Positions 17,354 through 25,961 of a stretch of DNA of 64,000 bases are shown in pieces. Numbering within the stretch: position 1 is the first letter of the stretch; every line of letters starts with the position of its first letter. The DNA comes from Bacillota bacterium (lineage in GTDB: Bacteria > Bacillota > Sulfobacillia > JAUYEG01): assembly GCA_030691505.1 (NCBI GenBank), contig JAUYEG010000014.1:18339-82338 (forward strand). Reading direction: 5' to 3'. A model generated the notes under the pieces. It ran no database searches. It saw only the letters and a list, made by a program, of their open reading frames with translations, and had not been told where the DNA came from. The translations under genes and the position numbers were made by a program.

Positions 17354-17550
17354 GTGTCACAGCACTCCTCCCGCTTCGTGTGAACTGGCGCGTCGCCCCT
17401 GCCGGCTGACCACTAATACAGACTAGCCGTCAATTGGTTGCGGCCTGTCGGCAGGAACATTCGACAAGGTCCCCTTTCGACCGCCGGCCCGCAGGTATCT
17501 ACGGGCATCACGGAAATGGATGTCTTATGTGACCTCGGTTCGCGACCGGT

Positions 17551-17605
17551 AAGACTGATATAATAGTCTTGGCCGGGTAACCCAGCCGTGTATATACGGC
17601 CCGGC
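17551..17605 (+). promoter_or_regulatory. plsY-like promoter -10 inside a palindrome, plus leader hairpin
   Basis: A consensus -10 box TATAAT lies at 17559-17564 and is framed by the inverted repeat AAGACT (17551-17556) / AGTCTT (17565-17570), which looks like an operator over the promoter. The -35 position (about 17536) is poor. Downstream, GCCGGG (17572-17577) can pair with CCCGGC (17600-17605), enclosing a smaller CCGT/ACGG stem, to form a hairpin in the leader before the ribosome binding site GGAAGGGGGG. Confidence 0.55.
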
Positions 17606-17627
17606 ATCACCGGAAGGGGGGACCCGA

Positions 17628-18305
17628 ATGCTGAGCGCCGCGGTTTCCAGTTACCTCGTTGGATCGTTTCCGACTGCCCACCTCCTGGCCAAGTGGCTTC
17701 GTAAGGTAGACATCCGCAAGGTCGGGGTCCGCAACATGGGTGCCCTGAACGCTTACCGGGTACTCGGACCGTTCTGGGGTGTGACGACATTCTGTGTTGA
17801 TGCCGGCAAGGGAGCCCTCGCCGTGGTGCTGGCCCAGGCCAACGGGCTTGGTGCGCAGGCTATGGCGTTGTGCGGCGTGCTGGCCGTTGCCGGGCACAAC
17901 TGGCCGGTCTTTGCCCGCTTTCGGGGGGGCAAGGGAGCAGCCACCGGTATCGGCGTAGTGGTAGCACTCGGCGGCGACGTGGTCCTATGGATGGTTGCCA
18001 TAATCGGGCTCCTGTACTTGCTCACCCGCAACGTGTCGTTTGCGCTCGGGGTGACCTTCTTTGCCCTCCCGGTTATGTATCTGCAGGAAGGGCGCTCCGC
18101 GGAGGCCTCGGCGATGGCTCTTGGCATATTGGCCCTCATCGCCGTCAAGATGAAATCCTCAATCAAGGATCTTCAGTACGCCAGCCAGGGGCGTGTTGCT
18201 TTGGTCCTCAGGTACCTCGCCTTTGGGGTACCGGCGGAGAAGGTCGCCGAACGCCGCGGCTGGGCCGGGGTGGGGGACACCGGCAGATCTGAAACGGAGC
18301 CCTAG
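17628..18305 (+). CDS. plsY: Glycerol-3-phosphate acyltransferase PlsY-like protein
   Basis: A 225-residue integral membrane protein of the PlsY family, which transfers acyl from acyl-phosphate to glycerol-3-phosphate. Hydrophobic segments are spread along the chain. Motif 2 (DAGKGALAVVLA) and motif 3 (GHNWPVFARFRGGKGAAT) are good, but motif 1 reads GVRNMGALN where the family normally has GSGNxGATN. It may therefore be a divergent paralogue with altered phosphate handling. The start ATG 17628 follows GGAAGGGGGG. It is a single-gene unit with its own promoter, ending convergent with the next gene. Confidence 0.75.
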   Translation: MLSAAVSSYLVGSFPTAHLLAKWLRKVDIRKVGVRNMGALNAYRVLGPFWGVTTFCVDAGKGALAVVLAQANGLGAQAMALCGVLAVAGHNWPVFARFRGGKGAATGIGVVVALGGDVVLWMVAIIGLLYLLTRNVSFALGVTFFALPVMYLQEGRSAEASAMALGILALIAVKMKSSIKDLQYASQGRVALVLRYLAFGVPAEKVAERRGWAGVGDTGRSETEP

Positions 18306-18327
18306 CCCAACCCATAGGTCTAGGGCT
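18299..18327. terminator. Hairpin between convergent genes
   Basis: AGCCCTAG (18299-18306, overlapping the plsY-like stop) is the reverse complement of CTAGGGCT (18320-18327), a loop of 13 bases between. It lies in the 49-base gap between two convergent genes. There is no T tract, so it is only a candidate terminator. Confidence 0.35.
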
Positions 18328-18354
18328 TGGGCCCCGGGGAGCGGGAGGCTGCCT

Positions 18355-19521
18355 CTAGTCCTCGGCGGCGGCATTGGCGGCACGGTTCAGCATTTCTGGC
18401 GTCAGCCGTGTCATCAGCGTGGTCATCGCCTGGGCTGCGACCAGTGCGGACGAGAGACGCGCAAGAAGCTCAGGCCATGCGTCGGCCGGGCCATGGCTGT
18501 TCCCCGGCTCGATCCCGCACACCGCCAGGTACGCCGGGTCCGAGTGCAGTTCGCGGGCCATCTCCCCTCGTAGCAGGACCAACGCGATTTCCGCGTCGTC
18601 GGCCACCAGCCGTTTGTAGTAGGCTGCCAGCCGTCGTATTTCCTTGCCGTCGCCCTGCTTGTTGCGCGACAGGGCGTCAGTCGCGACGTCCACCGCCTCC
18701 ATGGCCGCGAGGGTGAGCCGGGTTCGGAGCTCCCCCTGATTGGCGCGTTCTCCCACCTCCTCCATGTGCTGGGAGTACCGTATCCCGCAGAAAGGGTTGG
18801 CCACGCCGCATAGCTCCAGCCTGCGTGCGACTTCCTGGGCCGCGGCCCAGAGGCCCGCGCGGCCAGGCTGTACATCGCCGATCTGACAGAGCAGTACCAG
18901 GACGAGCCCGCACAGTCCGCGGAAAGCTTCCCGATCGGCCAGCGAGTAGATCCCGGTTGCCACCGGGAGCGCGGCCCGGTTTCGCCCTTCACGGTCAGCG
19001 ATGCCGACGAGACCGGAAAGCCTGCGCGTTAGCATTCGGAGCTGGAGTTCTGTTGCTCTTAGCCGTGCCATCCGGGCCTCGTGGCCGGCGAGGAATTCGC
19101 CCGAGCGTTTGCGGGCCGCGTCGAGAGCCCCCTGCGGATCGTGGAGGATCTGGGCAGACCGCAGTTCCCACAGTTGATCGTTCGTGGCTAGCTTGGCACG
19201 CCCCCATGGCGTGCTCAGCATCCGCTCAATTCTGACTCCGTAGAGTTGGGGGCGGTGGAGATGAAGGACCACGCGTTGCGAGCCTTGCCAGAGGTATCGG
19301 GGGGGTGGACTGCCCATAGGGGGCGGGGTGACGACCACCAGCTCAAGATCTACGTCGGACGAAGGCGGGGACCCGATGGCCATGAGCCCCGTCGCGCTCG
19401 GAAACAGCGAACGCACCCGCGTCAGGGTCGCGTCGTCTATCGTGGCGGTCTCGCGGACCAGCGCTTCCGAGTCGGGCAGCCCATTTACCCTCCACACCTC
19501 ACATCGAACGGCGGACGGCAT
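18355..19521 (-). CDS. Unrecognised protein with nucleotidyltransferase-like motif
   Basis: A 388-residue protein I cannot place in a family. Near residue 45 it has LMAIGSPPSSDVDLELVVV, which resembles the nucleotidyltransferase (Pol-beta fold) signature GS-x(n)-D-x-D with two acidic residues between strands. The rest is mostly helical, with long Leu/Ala/Arg-rich segments (ELQLRMLTRRLSGLVGIADREG), similar in layout to NTase-plus-helical-bundle proteins. The third acidic residue is not obvious. No signal peptide or membrane helix. It is encoded alone, convergent with the plsY-like gene. Start taken at ATG 19521, weakly supported. Confidence 0.55.
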   Translation of the reverse strand: MPSAVRCEVWRVNGLPDSEALVRETATIDDATLTRVRSLFPSATGLMAIGSPPSSDVDLELVVVTPPPMGSPPPRYLWQGSQRVVLHLHRPQLYGVRIERMLSTPWGRAKLATNDQLWELRSAQILHDPQGALDAARKRSGEFLAGHEARMARLRATELQLRMLTRRLSGLVGIADREGRNRAALPVATGIYSLADREAFRGLCGLVLVLLCQIGDVQPGRAGLWAAAQEVARRLELCGVANPFCGIRYSQHMEEVGERANQGELRTRLTLAAMEAVDVATDALSRNKQGDGKEIRRLAAYYKRLVADDAEIALVLLRGEMARELHSDPAYLAVCGIEPGNSHGPADAWPELLARLSSALVAAQAMTTLMTRLTPEMLNRAANAAAED

Positions 19522-20228
19522 GCCTCCGCCGCGGTGGGTTTCCAGGTATTATCCAGACTACCTCGTTCTTCCCTGCCGCTCTCCAGGGGTGTCGCTCGAC
19601 TCACGCAAGATATCCGGCGCCTATTCCCAAAACTCCCACCGCGTGCCGGACCTTGCGGCGAATCGCATCCCTGGGGTAAACGCGCTGGTAGAGGTCAATC
19701 TTGCGAGCCTCGGGCTCATGGCGGCCGGGGCCAACGGCAACCTGGTCAGGCTCGTCTTTGGGGATTTCCTGGCAAACGGTGTCGAGCTTTGGCGAAACGA
19801 ATTTCAGGCATTTGGAGCGCCCCGGGGGCGTCGGCGTGGTTTTCGAGGCCGCCCTCTGCGGCGACGCCGGCCCGGTACGCCGGTTTCTGGCAGGACACGG
19901 TTTCGACGAGTATCCGAAGCAGTTCATGGGGCGGGAGCTCATGCGGCGAACGGTCATCTGCGTATTCAGCTTGCCTGGCGCTAACTGACACCCGGTCTTC
20001 TCGATGCGGGCAGCCCCAGTGCCGAGGTCTCAGGTGCGGCTGGAGAGCTAGCCAACCCCTCCCTTGGTGTCTGAAGGCGTCTGGAGGCAGGTGTTATCCT
20101 CCATGGGTTGAACTCTACCCCAACCCCTTAGGAGCGCGAAGTATGCCAAGCGGGTTGTCCTTGGGTTGGGTCGGGCATGGTTCGGGCCCGGGGCGGCGCT
20201 CAAGCGTGGATAATTGGGAGGTGCGCCA
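19522..20228. other. 707-base stretch without an intact gene
   Basis: No complete reading frame here looks real. It holds the coding-like remnant at 19640-19988, then about 240 bases leading to the D-aminoacylase gene with no clear promoter. The final bases GGGAGGTGCGCC form that gene's ribosome binding site. Confidence 0.5.
19640..19988 (+). pseudogene. Frameshifted gene remnant, possibly phosphotransferase C-terminus
   Basis: From about 19640 one frame reads like protein (LAANRIPGVNALVEVNLASL, then NGNLVRLVFGDFLANGVELW, FQAFGAP). At about 19825 the protein-like sequence continues in the next frame (GVGVVFEAALCGDAGPVRRF, then GFDEYPKQFMGRELMRRTVICVF) and ends at 19988. A single-base change would join them. 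The end (large ELMRR... block) is faintly like the C-terminus of aminoglycoside/hydroxyurea-type phosphotransferases, but I would not assign it. No start codon with ribosome binding site was found, so this is best read as a decayed fragment. Confidence 0.35.
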
Positions 20229-21869
20229 TTGCTGGATGTCATAATCGCCGGCGGCATGGTCCTTGACGGCACCGGCAACCCCTGGTTCAGGGCGGATGTA
20301 GGTATTGCCGGCGACCGGATCGCGTGCATCGGAAACCTGGACTCCGCCGAGGCGCGGCTGACGATACGGGCCGCCGGCAAAGTGGTCTGTCCCGGATTTA
20401 TCGACATCCACTCTCATTCGGATGGATCGCTGCTCCAGCACAATCTGGGGCTGGGCAGCCTTCGCCAGGGGCTCACGACCCAGGTTGTCGGCAACTGCGG
20501 GCATAGCCTGGCGCCCATCCGCGACCCCGATACCACACTCCCCAAGCTGGCCCGCGAGTGGGAGCTGGAGGATTTCGAACTGCGCTGGTCCGGGTTCGCG
20601 GAGTACCTTGAGTGCCACCAGCGCCGGGGTCTCGGAATCAACATTGCCCCTCTGGCAGGCCACGGCACGATCCGCCGCTACGCGCTCGGACCGGAAGGGG
20701 CCGGCGGCGAGCGCAGCAAGGTAACGGCCACAGAGCAACTGGCGCTCGAACGCGAGGTGGCTGCGGCCATGGAGGCCGGGGCGTGGGGCCTCTCCACAGG
20801 CCTGGAATACCCGCCTGGGCGCAACGCGCGCATTGAGGAGATCATCGGGATGTGCCGGGTGGTTGCCCGGTACGGCGGCATCTACGCCACGCACATGCGT
20901 AGCGAGGGCCAGGCGCCCGGCATTGAGTGGCTGGGGGCGGTCCTGGAGGCCCTTGAGATCGGCGCGCGGGCCGGGGTTCCGGTCAACATCGCGCACCTCA
21001 AGGCGGACCAGCGGGACGCCTGGTGGAAGGCCCCGGTTGTCCTGCGCCTGCTTGAAGAGGCCAGGGCTCGTGGGGTCCAGGTCACCGCGGACGTGTACCC
21101 ATATCCATTCGCCGCCGTCGGCTATCTGTACAGCGTTCTTCCGCCGCAGGCAGCCGAGGCGGGGGTTCCGGAACTGCTGATGACCCTCCGTGACCCTCAG
21201 CGAAGGATGGCCCTGCGCGAGCAGATCGACCGCGGCGTGCCGGAATGGACCAATCCCGCGATCAGTTTCGGCTGGGGCGCGATCGGCATCGTCGAAACCC
21301 TGCACCCCGAGGACGTGGGCAAATCCGTCGAGGACCTTGCGGCCGAGCGTGGCGCCGATCCTTTTGCCGTATGTTTAGACCTGCTTCTCCAGGACGAGGG
21401 GCTGACCCGGTCCTCGGTCGGGGTCATGAGCGAGGACAATATCCGCCTTATGCTAAAGCACCCCCTGACAATGGTGTCCACCGACGGCACGACCGTGGAC
21501 TCGTTCCCCAGCGCCGCGGAGCCCGGCTTCCCGCTGCGCAAGCTTCATCCGCGTTGCCTGGGCACCTACCCGCGCGTGCTGGGCAGGTACGTGCGTGAGG
21601 AGAGGCTGCTGCCCATCGGGGAGGCCGTACGGAAGTTCACCTCCATGCCCGCCGCGACGGTCGGGCTCCGCGACCGCGGGCTCCTCAGGGCGGGCATGTA
21701 CGCCGATGTGGTGGTGTTTGACCCCGCCGTCATCGCCGAAACCGGCACGTTCGCCGACCCCCACCGCAGCCCGGCCGGGATCGAGCACGTCCTGGTAAAC
21801 GGGCAACTCGCGGTGACTGAGGGGCAGGCCACGCGAGCCCTGGCTGGGCGGGTGCTCCGGCGCAGCTGA
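20229..21869 (+). CDS. N-acyl-D-amino-acid deacylase (D-aminoacylase)
   Basis: A 546-residue amidohydrolase of the D-aminoacylase family, which removes the acyl group from N-acyl-D-amino acids or related N-acylated D-residues. The metal-binding HSHSD follows the strand VCPGFIDI. VVGNCGHSLAPI carries the conserved cysteine ligand. ATHMRSEG, IAHLKAD and MVSTDGTTVDS follow in the expected order, ending in the usual ADVVVFDPAVIAE beta-sandwich. The start is TTG at 20229 after GGGAGGTGCGCC; an in-frame TTG 15 bases upstream lacks that spacing. It directly precedes a peptide transporter operon and a D-Ala-D-Ala-peptidase-like hydrolase, which suggests use of peptides containing D-residues. Confidence 0.88.
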   Translation: MLDVIIAGGMVLDGTGNPWFRADVGIAGDRIACIGNLDSAEARLTIRAAGKVVCPGFIDIHSHSDGSLLQHNLGLGSLRQGLTTQVVGNCGHSLAPIRDPDTTLPKLAREWELEDFELRWSGFAEYLECHQRRGLGINIAPLAGHGTIRRYALGPEGAGGERSKVTATEQLALEREVAAAMEAGAWGLSTGLEYPPGRNARIEEIIGMCRVVARYGGIYATHMRSEGQAPGIEWLGAVLEALEIGARAGVPVNIAHLKADQRDAWWKAPVVLRLLEEARARGVQVTADVYPYPFAAVGYLYSVLPPQAAEAGVPELLMTLRDPQRRMALREQIDRGVPEWTNPAISFGWGAIGIVETLHPEDVGKSVEDLAAERGADPFAVCLDLLLQDEGLTRSSVGVMSEDNIRLMLKHPLTMVSTDGTTVDSFPSAAEPGFPLRKLHPRCLGTYPRVLGRYVREERLLPIGEAVRKFTSMPAATVGLRDRGLLRAGMYADVVVFDPAVIAETGTFADPHRSPAGIEHVLVNGQLAVTEGQATRALAGRVLRRS

Positions 21870-21935
21870 TGCCCTAGCCCGGATGTCCTACGGCCGCGTC
21901 GGACTCCGGTGATGGAGAGGGCTGTGAAAGGGTGT

Positions 21936-21974
21936 GCGGACTCCATAGTGATGGTCCGCGAGGTGCCGTAATAT
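21936..21974 (+). promoter_or_regulatory. Candidate promoter region of the peptide transporter operon
   Basis: A -10-like TAATAT is at 21969-21974, about 40 bases before the binding-protein start. Just upstream an interrupted inverted repeat (GCGGACTCCAT from 21936, ATGGTCCGC to about 21959) could be an operator or hairpin. No good -35 box is seen. The gene's ribosome binding site is GAAGGAGGAAG. Confidence 0.4.
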
Positions 21975-22015
21975 AGACCGAATGGTAAGTTCACTCGAAG
22001 GAGGAAGATTGAGGA

Positions 22016-23581
22016 ATGAAAACCCCCTGGTTGCGGTTGACAGCCGTGCTCGTACTGGTCATGACCTTGATTGCCGGTCTCGCCGCAGGGTGCAGCAAGC
22101 CCGACCCAAAGAAGACCACACTAACCTATGCAATTACGTCAGAACTCGACGGGACGGACATCCAGCAGGTCTTCACGTCCAACATCATTCAGACGCTCGC
22201 CTCCCCGGCGATGGTCGTGCTGGACCTGGAGAACAAGAACGTGGTGCCCCAGCTCGCGAAGTCCGTGAAACTCGAGGGGAACTCGATCATAATGGAGTTC
22301 CCCGCCAATCTGAAGTTCGCGAACGGCAAGGCCTGCACGGGCGCGGACATCAAGGCCTCTATCGAGCGGTATATCGAGATCAGCCCCTACAGCTCGGACT
22401 GGGGCGAGTTGGATCACATTGACGTCAATGGGCAAACGGTCACCCTGGTGTTCAAATCCCCGCCCGCTTACTTCATCGCCGTTCTGACCTCCGACTACTC
22501 GGGCATCGTGGACGTCGCCACGGCGAAGCAGGTCGGAGATGAGGCTTTCAACCGGAAGGTCGTCGGCGTTGGACCCTACCTGCTGACCGAGTGGGTCCAG
22601 GGATCGCATCTCACCTTCAAGCGCGATGCCGCTTATCAGGACTTCAAGCCCTTTGTGCAGAACAAGGGCCCCTGGAAGTTCGAAACCGTTGTTGTCCGCG
22701 TGATACCCGATCACCTCACCCGAATCAGTGAACTTGAGGCGGGCAACGTGGACTACGTCGCCGAGGTCCCGCTCGAGTTTGTTGACCGCGTCGCCAACAA
22801 CAGCAAGCTGACGTTGGTCAAGTCACCCGTCGCGGGGGAGTCCTACCTGCGTTTCAACACCGCGAAGGCCCCCTTCAACGACATCCGGTTCCGACAGGCG
22901 GTCAACTACGCAATCAACAAGGAAGAGATCAAGACAGCGCTAAAGAACACCGTTGAACCGATCTATGGCCTGCTGTGTCCCGCACAGCTCTGCCATTCAG
23001 CTCAAACCGAGGCGGCCCTCAAGCAGGCTTTGTCGTACAACCAGCAAGAGGCCAAGGACTTGCTCGCCGAGATGGGGTACAAGGACACCAACGGCGACGG
23101 GATTCTCGAGAAGGGCGGCAAGCCACTCAAGTTGACCATCCTTACGACCCAGGACGTGGCGTCGCACAAGATGTCGGCCCCCGTGATCCAGCAGCAGCTC
23201 AAGCAGGTTGGGATCGACGTGGAGCTGCAGGAGCAGGGCCGTTCCTATGTGCGCGAGCTGGTCAACGCCGGCAACTTCGACATCGCCTTTGCCCGCTGGA
23301 TGTGGCCGGACCCGGACATCTGGTACTACTCGTTCCACAGCTCCAACGCCAACCCAATCTGGTCCACGCCCGAACTCGACGCGATTCTCGACGGCGGACG
23401 GTCGATCATGAACATGGCGGAGAGGACCGCCAAGTACGCGGAGCTCTCTGAGGCCGTTGCCGGGGAAATGGCGATTGTCTCGCTGTTCTACGACTATAAC
23501 TTCTCGGCTCACGTCAAGACCCTCACCGGGCTTCACCGTGCAGTCAGCGGTGAGACGTACTTCAACGACGCCGCCAAGTAA
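22016..23581 (+). CDS. Peptide ABC transporter substrate-binding lipoprotein
   Basis: A 521-residue family 5 extracellular solute-binding protein (DppA/OppA/NikA type). The signal peptide ends in the lipobox LAAGC with the lipidated cysteine at residue 26. Family blocks include KSVKLEGNSIIMEF, GADIKASIERY, VGVGPYLLTEWVQGSH, SYLRFNTAKAPFNDIRFRQAVNYAI and LLAEMGYKDTNGDGILEKGG. It captures di- or oligopeptides outside the membrane and feeds the permease encoded three genes downstream. The ATG at 22016 has GGAGGAAG before it. A strong hairpin follows the stop, probably separating expression of this abundant protein from the rest. Confidence 0.93.
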   Translation: MKTPWLRLTAVLVLVMTLIAGLAAGCSKPDPKKTTLTYAITSELDGTDIQQVFTSNIIQTLASPAMVVLDLENKNVVPQLAKSVKLEGNSIIMEFPANLKFANGKACTGADIKASIERYIEISPYSSDWGELDHIDVNGQTVTLVFKSPPAYFIAVLTSDYSGIVDVATAKQVGDEAFNRKVVGVGPYLLTEWVQGSHLTFKRDAAYQDFKPFVQNKGPWKFETVVVRVIPDHLTRISELEAGNVDYVAEVPLEFVDRVANNSKLTLVKSPVAGESYLRFNTAKAPFNDIRFRQAVNYAINKEEIKTALKNTVEPIYGLLCPAQLCHSAQTEAALKQALSYNQQEAKDLLAEMGYKDTNGDGILEKGGKPLKLTILTTQDVASHKMSAPVIQQQLKQVGIDVELQEQGRSYVRELVNAGNFDIAFARWMWPDPDIWYYSFHSSNANPIWSTPELDAILDGGRSIMNMAERTAKYAELSEAVAGEMAIVSLFYDYNFSAHVKTLTGLHRAVSGETYFNDAAK

Positions 23582-23591
23582 GGTATGCGAG

Positions 23592-23639
23592 CGAGAGCGC
23601 AGGCCCCGGCTTGTTTGGGGCCGGCGGCCTGCGCTCTCG
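23592..23639 (+). promoter_or_regulatory. Strong intercistronic hairpin after the binding-protein gene
   Basis: CGAGAGCGCAGGCC at 23592-23605 pairs perfectly with GGCCTGCGCTCTCG at 23626-23639 (14-base stem). Inside it GGCCCC (23603-23608) and GGGGCC (23617-23622) offer a competing small hairpin. There is no T tract. In ABC importer operons such elements stabilise the binding-protein mRNA and limit readthrough. Confidence 0.65.
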
Positions 23640-23683
23640 GCTTCCCGGCAACGGCATCAGTCCGGAGGAAGGGCGATCAAGAC

Positions 23684-25027
23684 ATGAGCACAGGCAAGGA
23701 AGCAGAAGCCAGGATTGACTCGATCGTTAATGAGTATGTCTCGCCCGATGGCCCCGGCTTCTCGCTGCTCGTTGGACGTGACCGGCGGATCATCGTCAAC
23801 AAGGGCTACGGCATGGCGGACGTGGAGAAGCGGATTCCGATGGCCGTGGATTCGCGGACGGTGATCGGCTCGGTCACCAAGCAGTTCACGGCGACGGCCG
23901 TGATGATGCTCAAGCACCGCGGGCTGCTCGATTACGACGAGTCCATCGCGCGCTTCTTCCCTGACTTTCCCGCGTACCGGGATCGGGTGTCCGTGCGTCA
24001 CCTATTGCATCACTTGAGCGGTATCCCGGAGTACCTCACCGACGAGTTCTGGCAGGGGTCGGCGGACGGCCGTTACCCCGAGCTGAGGTCGGTTTTCGAG
24101 CTGATCAAGAGCATGGGCGACCTCGAGTTCGAGCCTGGGCGGCGATGGCGGTACTGCAACTCGGGGTACATCATGCTCGGCTCCATCATCGAGCAGGTAT
24201 CGGGGCAGAGCTTCGCCAGCTTCATCAAGGCCCATATCTTTGACCCGCTGGGCATGGGCGACTCGCTTGTCGGCGAGAACGACAATCGTGTTCCACGCAT
24301 GGCCGTCGGGTACGAGTACACGGGCAAGACCGAATTCAAGCCGGCCCCCTGGCATTTCGTCGTCGTCGGGTGGGCGGACGGCAACATCATCTCCTGCGCC
24401 CAAGACCTTTTCACCTGGGGTCAGTCGCTCTACACCGACCGGCTGCTCCCCTACGAGGTCGCCGCCGAGGCTTTCGTGCCCTGCCGCCCGCTGGACCCGT
24501 CGTTCTCGCGCTATGGATTCGGGCACACAATCACCGAGCGCCGGGGGGTCCGCGAGATCCACCACGGCGGTGGTACGCTCGGGTACACGACCTGGTTCAC
24601 CCGCTTCCCGGACGAGAGGCTGACGATCGCGATGCTCTCCAATGCGGCCGGAATCGCCAACACCGAGATCGCCGGCAGGATCGCCGAGCTGTTCATCGGC
24701 GAAAAGCTTGCCCCGCTGGCGGCTATCGCCCTGCCACCGTCCCAGATGGCCGAGAAGGCCGGCCGGTACAGCTCCGTGCCTCGCGGCAAGGAGATCTGGG
24801 CAGAGGTCAGGGTGGAGGCCGGTGAACTCGTGATCGAGGCGGATTTCCCGCCGCCGGGCGGCAAACGTTCGGTGTTGCTGCCGCTATCCCGGGACCTTTT
24901 CTGCGAAAACCGGCACACCGACAGCTACGTGCAGTTTGTGTGGCGCGACGGGGCCGTCGTGGGCCTCCGCTTGGTGACGGGCGGGGGGGTCATGAACTTC
25001 ACGCGCGTGGACGATTCCGGTGCTTAA
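23684..25027 (+). CDS. Beta-lactamase family serine hydrolase
   Basis: A 447-residue class C/S12-type serine hydrolase, the fold shared by D-Ala-D-Ala carboxypeptidases, D-aminopeptidases and esterases. The nucleophile motif SVTK is at residues 63-66, the second motif YCN in WRYCNSGY near 150, and the third motif HHGGTLGYTTW near 290, so catalysis should be intact. A C-terminal lipocalin-like tail follows. There is no signal peptide, which places it in the cytoplasm, unlike classical penicillin-binding proteins. ATG 23684 follows GGAGGAAGGG. It lies inside the peptide transporter operon and is probably a D-amino-acid-specific peptidase acting on imported peptides. Confidence 0.85.
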   Translation: MSTGKEAEARIDSIVNEYVSPDGPGFSLLVGRDRRIIVNKGYGMADVEKRIPMAVDSRTVIGSVTKQFTATAVMMLKHRGLLDYDESIARFFPDFPAYRDRVSVRHLLHHLSGIPEYLTDEFWQGSADGRYPELRSVFELIKSMGDLEFEPGRRWRYCNSGYIMLGSIIEQVSGQSFASFIKAHIFDPLGMGDSLVGENDNRVPRMAVGYEYTGKTEFKPAPWHFVVVGWADGNIISCAQDLFTWGQSLYTDRLLPYEVAAEAFVPCRPLDPSFSRYGFGHTITERRGVREIHHGGGTLGYTTWFTRFPDERLTIAMLSNAAGIANTEIAGRIAELFIGEKLAPLAAIALPPSQMAEKAGRYSSVPRGKEIWAEVRVEAGELVIEADFPPPGGKRSVLLPLSRDLFCENRHTDSYVQFVWRDGAVVGLRLVTGGGVMNFTRVDDSGA

Positions 25028-25961
25028 CTACGCCCTGCGCCGCATGGCTTTTGGATTGCTGGTGGTGTTCGCCGTAACCATCGTTCTCTTCAGCGTCATG
25101 CAACTCATGCCCGGCGATCCCATCAGGCTGGTGGCGGACCCCTCGCGAATCCCGGCGTGGCGGATCGAGGAACTGCGCCGGTCGCTCGGGCTGGACAAGC
25201 CCGCGTACATTCAGTACTTTTACTGGCTTAACAGGCTGCTGCACGGGGATTTTGGGCATTCGATCGTGAGTGGCCAGTCCGTGAGCTCGCTGATCGCCGC
25301 CCGGCTGCCCTACACCCTGCTTCTAGCCCTCGGGTCGCTGGTGTTGCACTATGTCATCGCCGTGCCGCTTGGGCTGTTCGCTGCCCTGCGGGCCAACTCG
25401 CGGATTGATCGGACCATCGTGCTGGTCGTCACGGTGCTGCGAACCCTGCCCGGTTTCTGGCTTGGCATCCTGATGATGATCCTGTTCGCCATCAAGCTCA
25501 AGATCTTCCCGATCTCGGGCTATCAGGGGCCGCTCTCGGCCGTTCTTCCTGTACTGACCCTGACTCTGCCGGCCCTGGGCGGCACGGTCAGGCTGACGCG
25601 CTCGGAGGTTCTGGAGACTATCCGTGAGCCGTTCGTACTCACCGCCTACGCCAAGGGGCTGCCGGGAAGGACCGTGCGGGTCCGGCACATACTTCGAAAC
25701 GCGCTGATCCCTGTTACGGTTATGTTCTTCCTGTCACTGCCCTGGATAGTCGGCGGCTCGGTGATAATCGAGAACGTGTTTGCCTGGCCGGGGATGGGCC
25801 GCCTGCTCTGGAAGGCGATAACCAACCAGGATCTACCGATCGTTCAGGGCATCATCGTAATCATCGCCGTGCTGACGGTGATCTCCAACACGATCGGGGA
25901 CATCATCTCCGGCGTGCTCGACCCGCGGATCCGCATCGAGCTGGAGGAGGTCGGCGGTTGA
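25020..25961 (+). CDS. dppB: Peptide ABC transporter permease (DppB type)
   Basis: A 313-residue inner-membrane permease with the typical layout of six hydrophobic segments. The N-terminal TM with RRMAFGLLVVFAVTIVLFSV is followed by the signature MPGDPI, and the coupling-helix region contains LTRSEVLETIREPFVLTAYAKGLPGR ahead of the RHILRNALIPV segment (EAA-type motif). Its GTG start at 25020 overlaps the end of the serine hydrolase gene by eight bases, confirming one operon. It pairs with the next gene to form the membrane channel for peptides. Confidence 0.93.
   Translation: MLNYALRRMAFGLLVVFAVTIVLFSVMQLMPGDPIRLVADPSRIPAWRIEELRRSLGLDKPAYIQYFYWLNRLLHGDFGHSIVSGQSVSSLIAARLPYTLLLALGSLVLHYVIAVPLGLFAALRANSRIDRTIVLVVTVLRTLPGFWLGILMMILFAIKLKIFPISGYQGPLSAVLPVLTLTLPALGGTVRLTRSEVLETIREPFVLTAYAKGLPGRTVRVRHILRNALIPVTVMFFLSLPWIVGGSVIIENVFAWPGMGRLLWKAITNQDLPIVQGIIVIIAVLTVISNTIGDIISGVLDPRIRIELEEVGG

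Noticed and set aside
19246..20244. 332-codon plus-strand open frame
   Set aside because: Composition is not protein-like, it overlaps a better gene on the minus strand, and it ends inside the D-aminoacylase start region.
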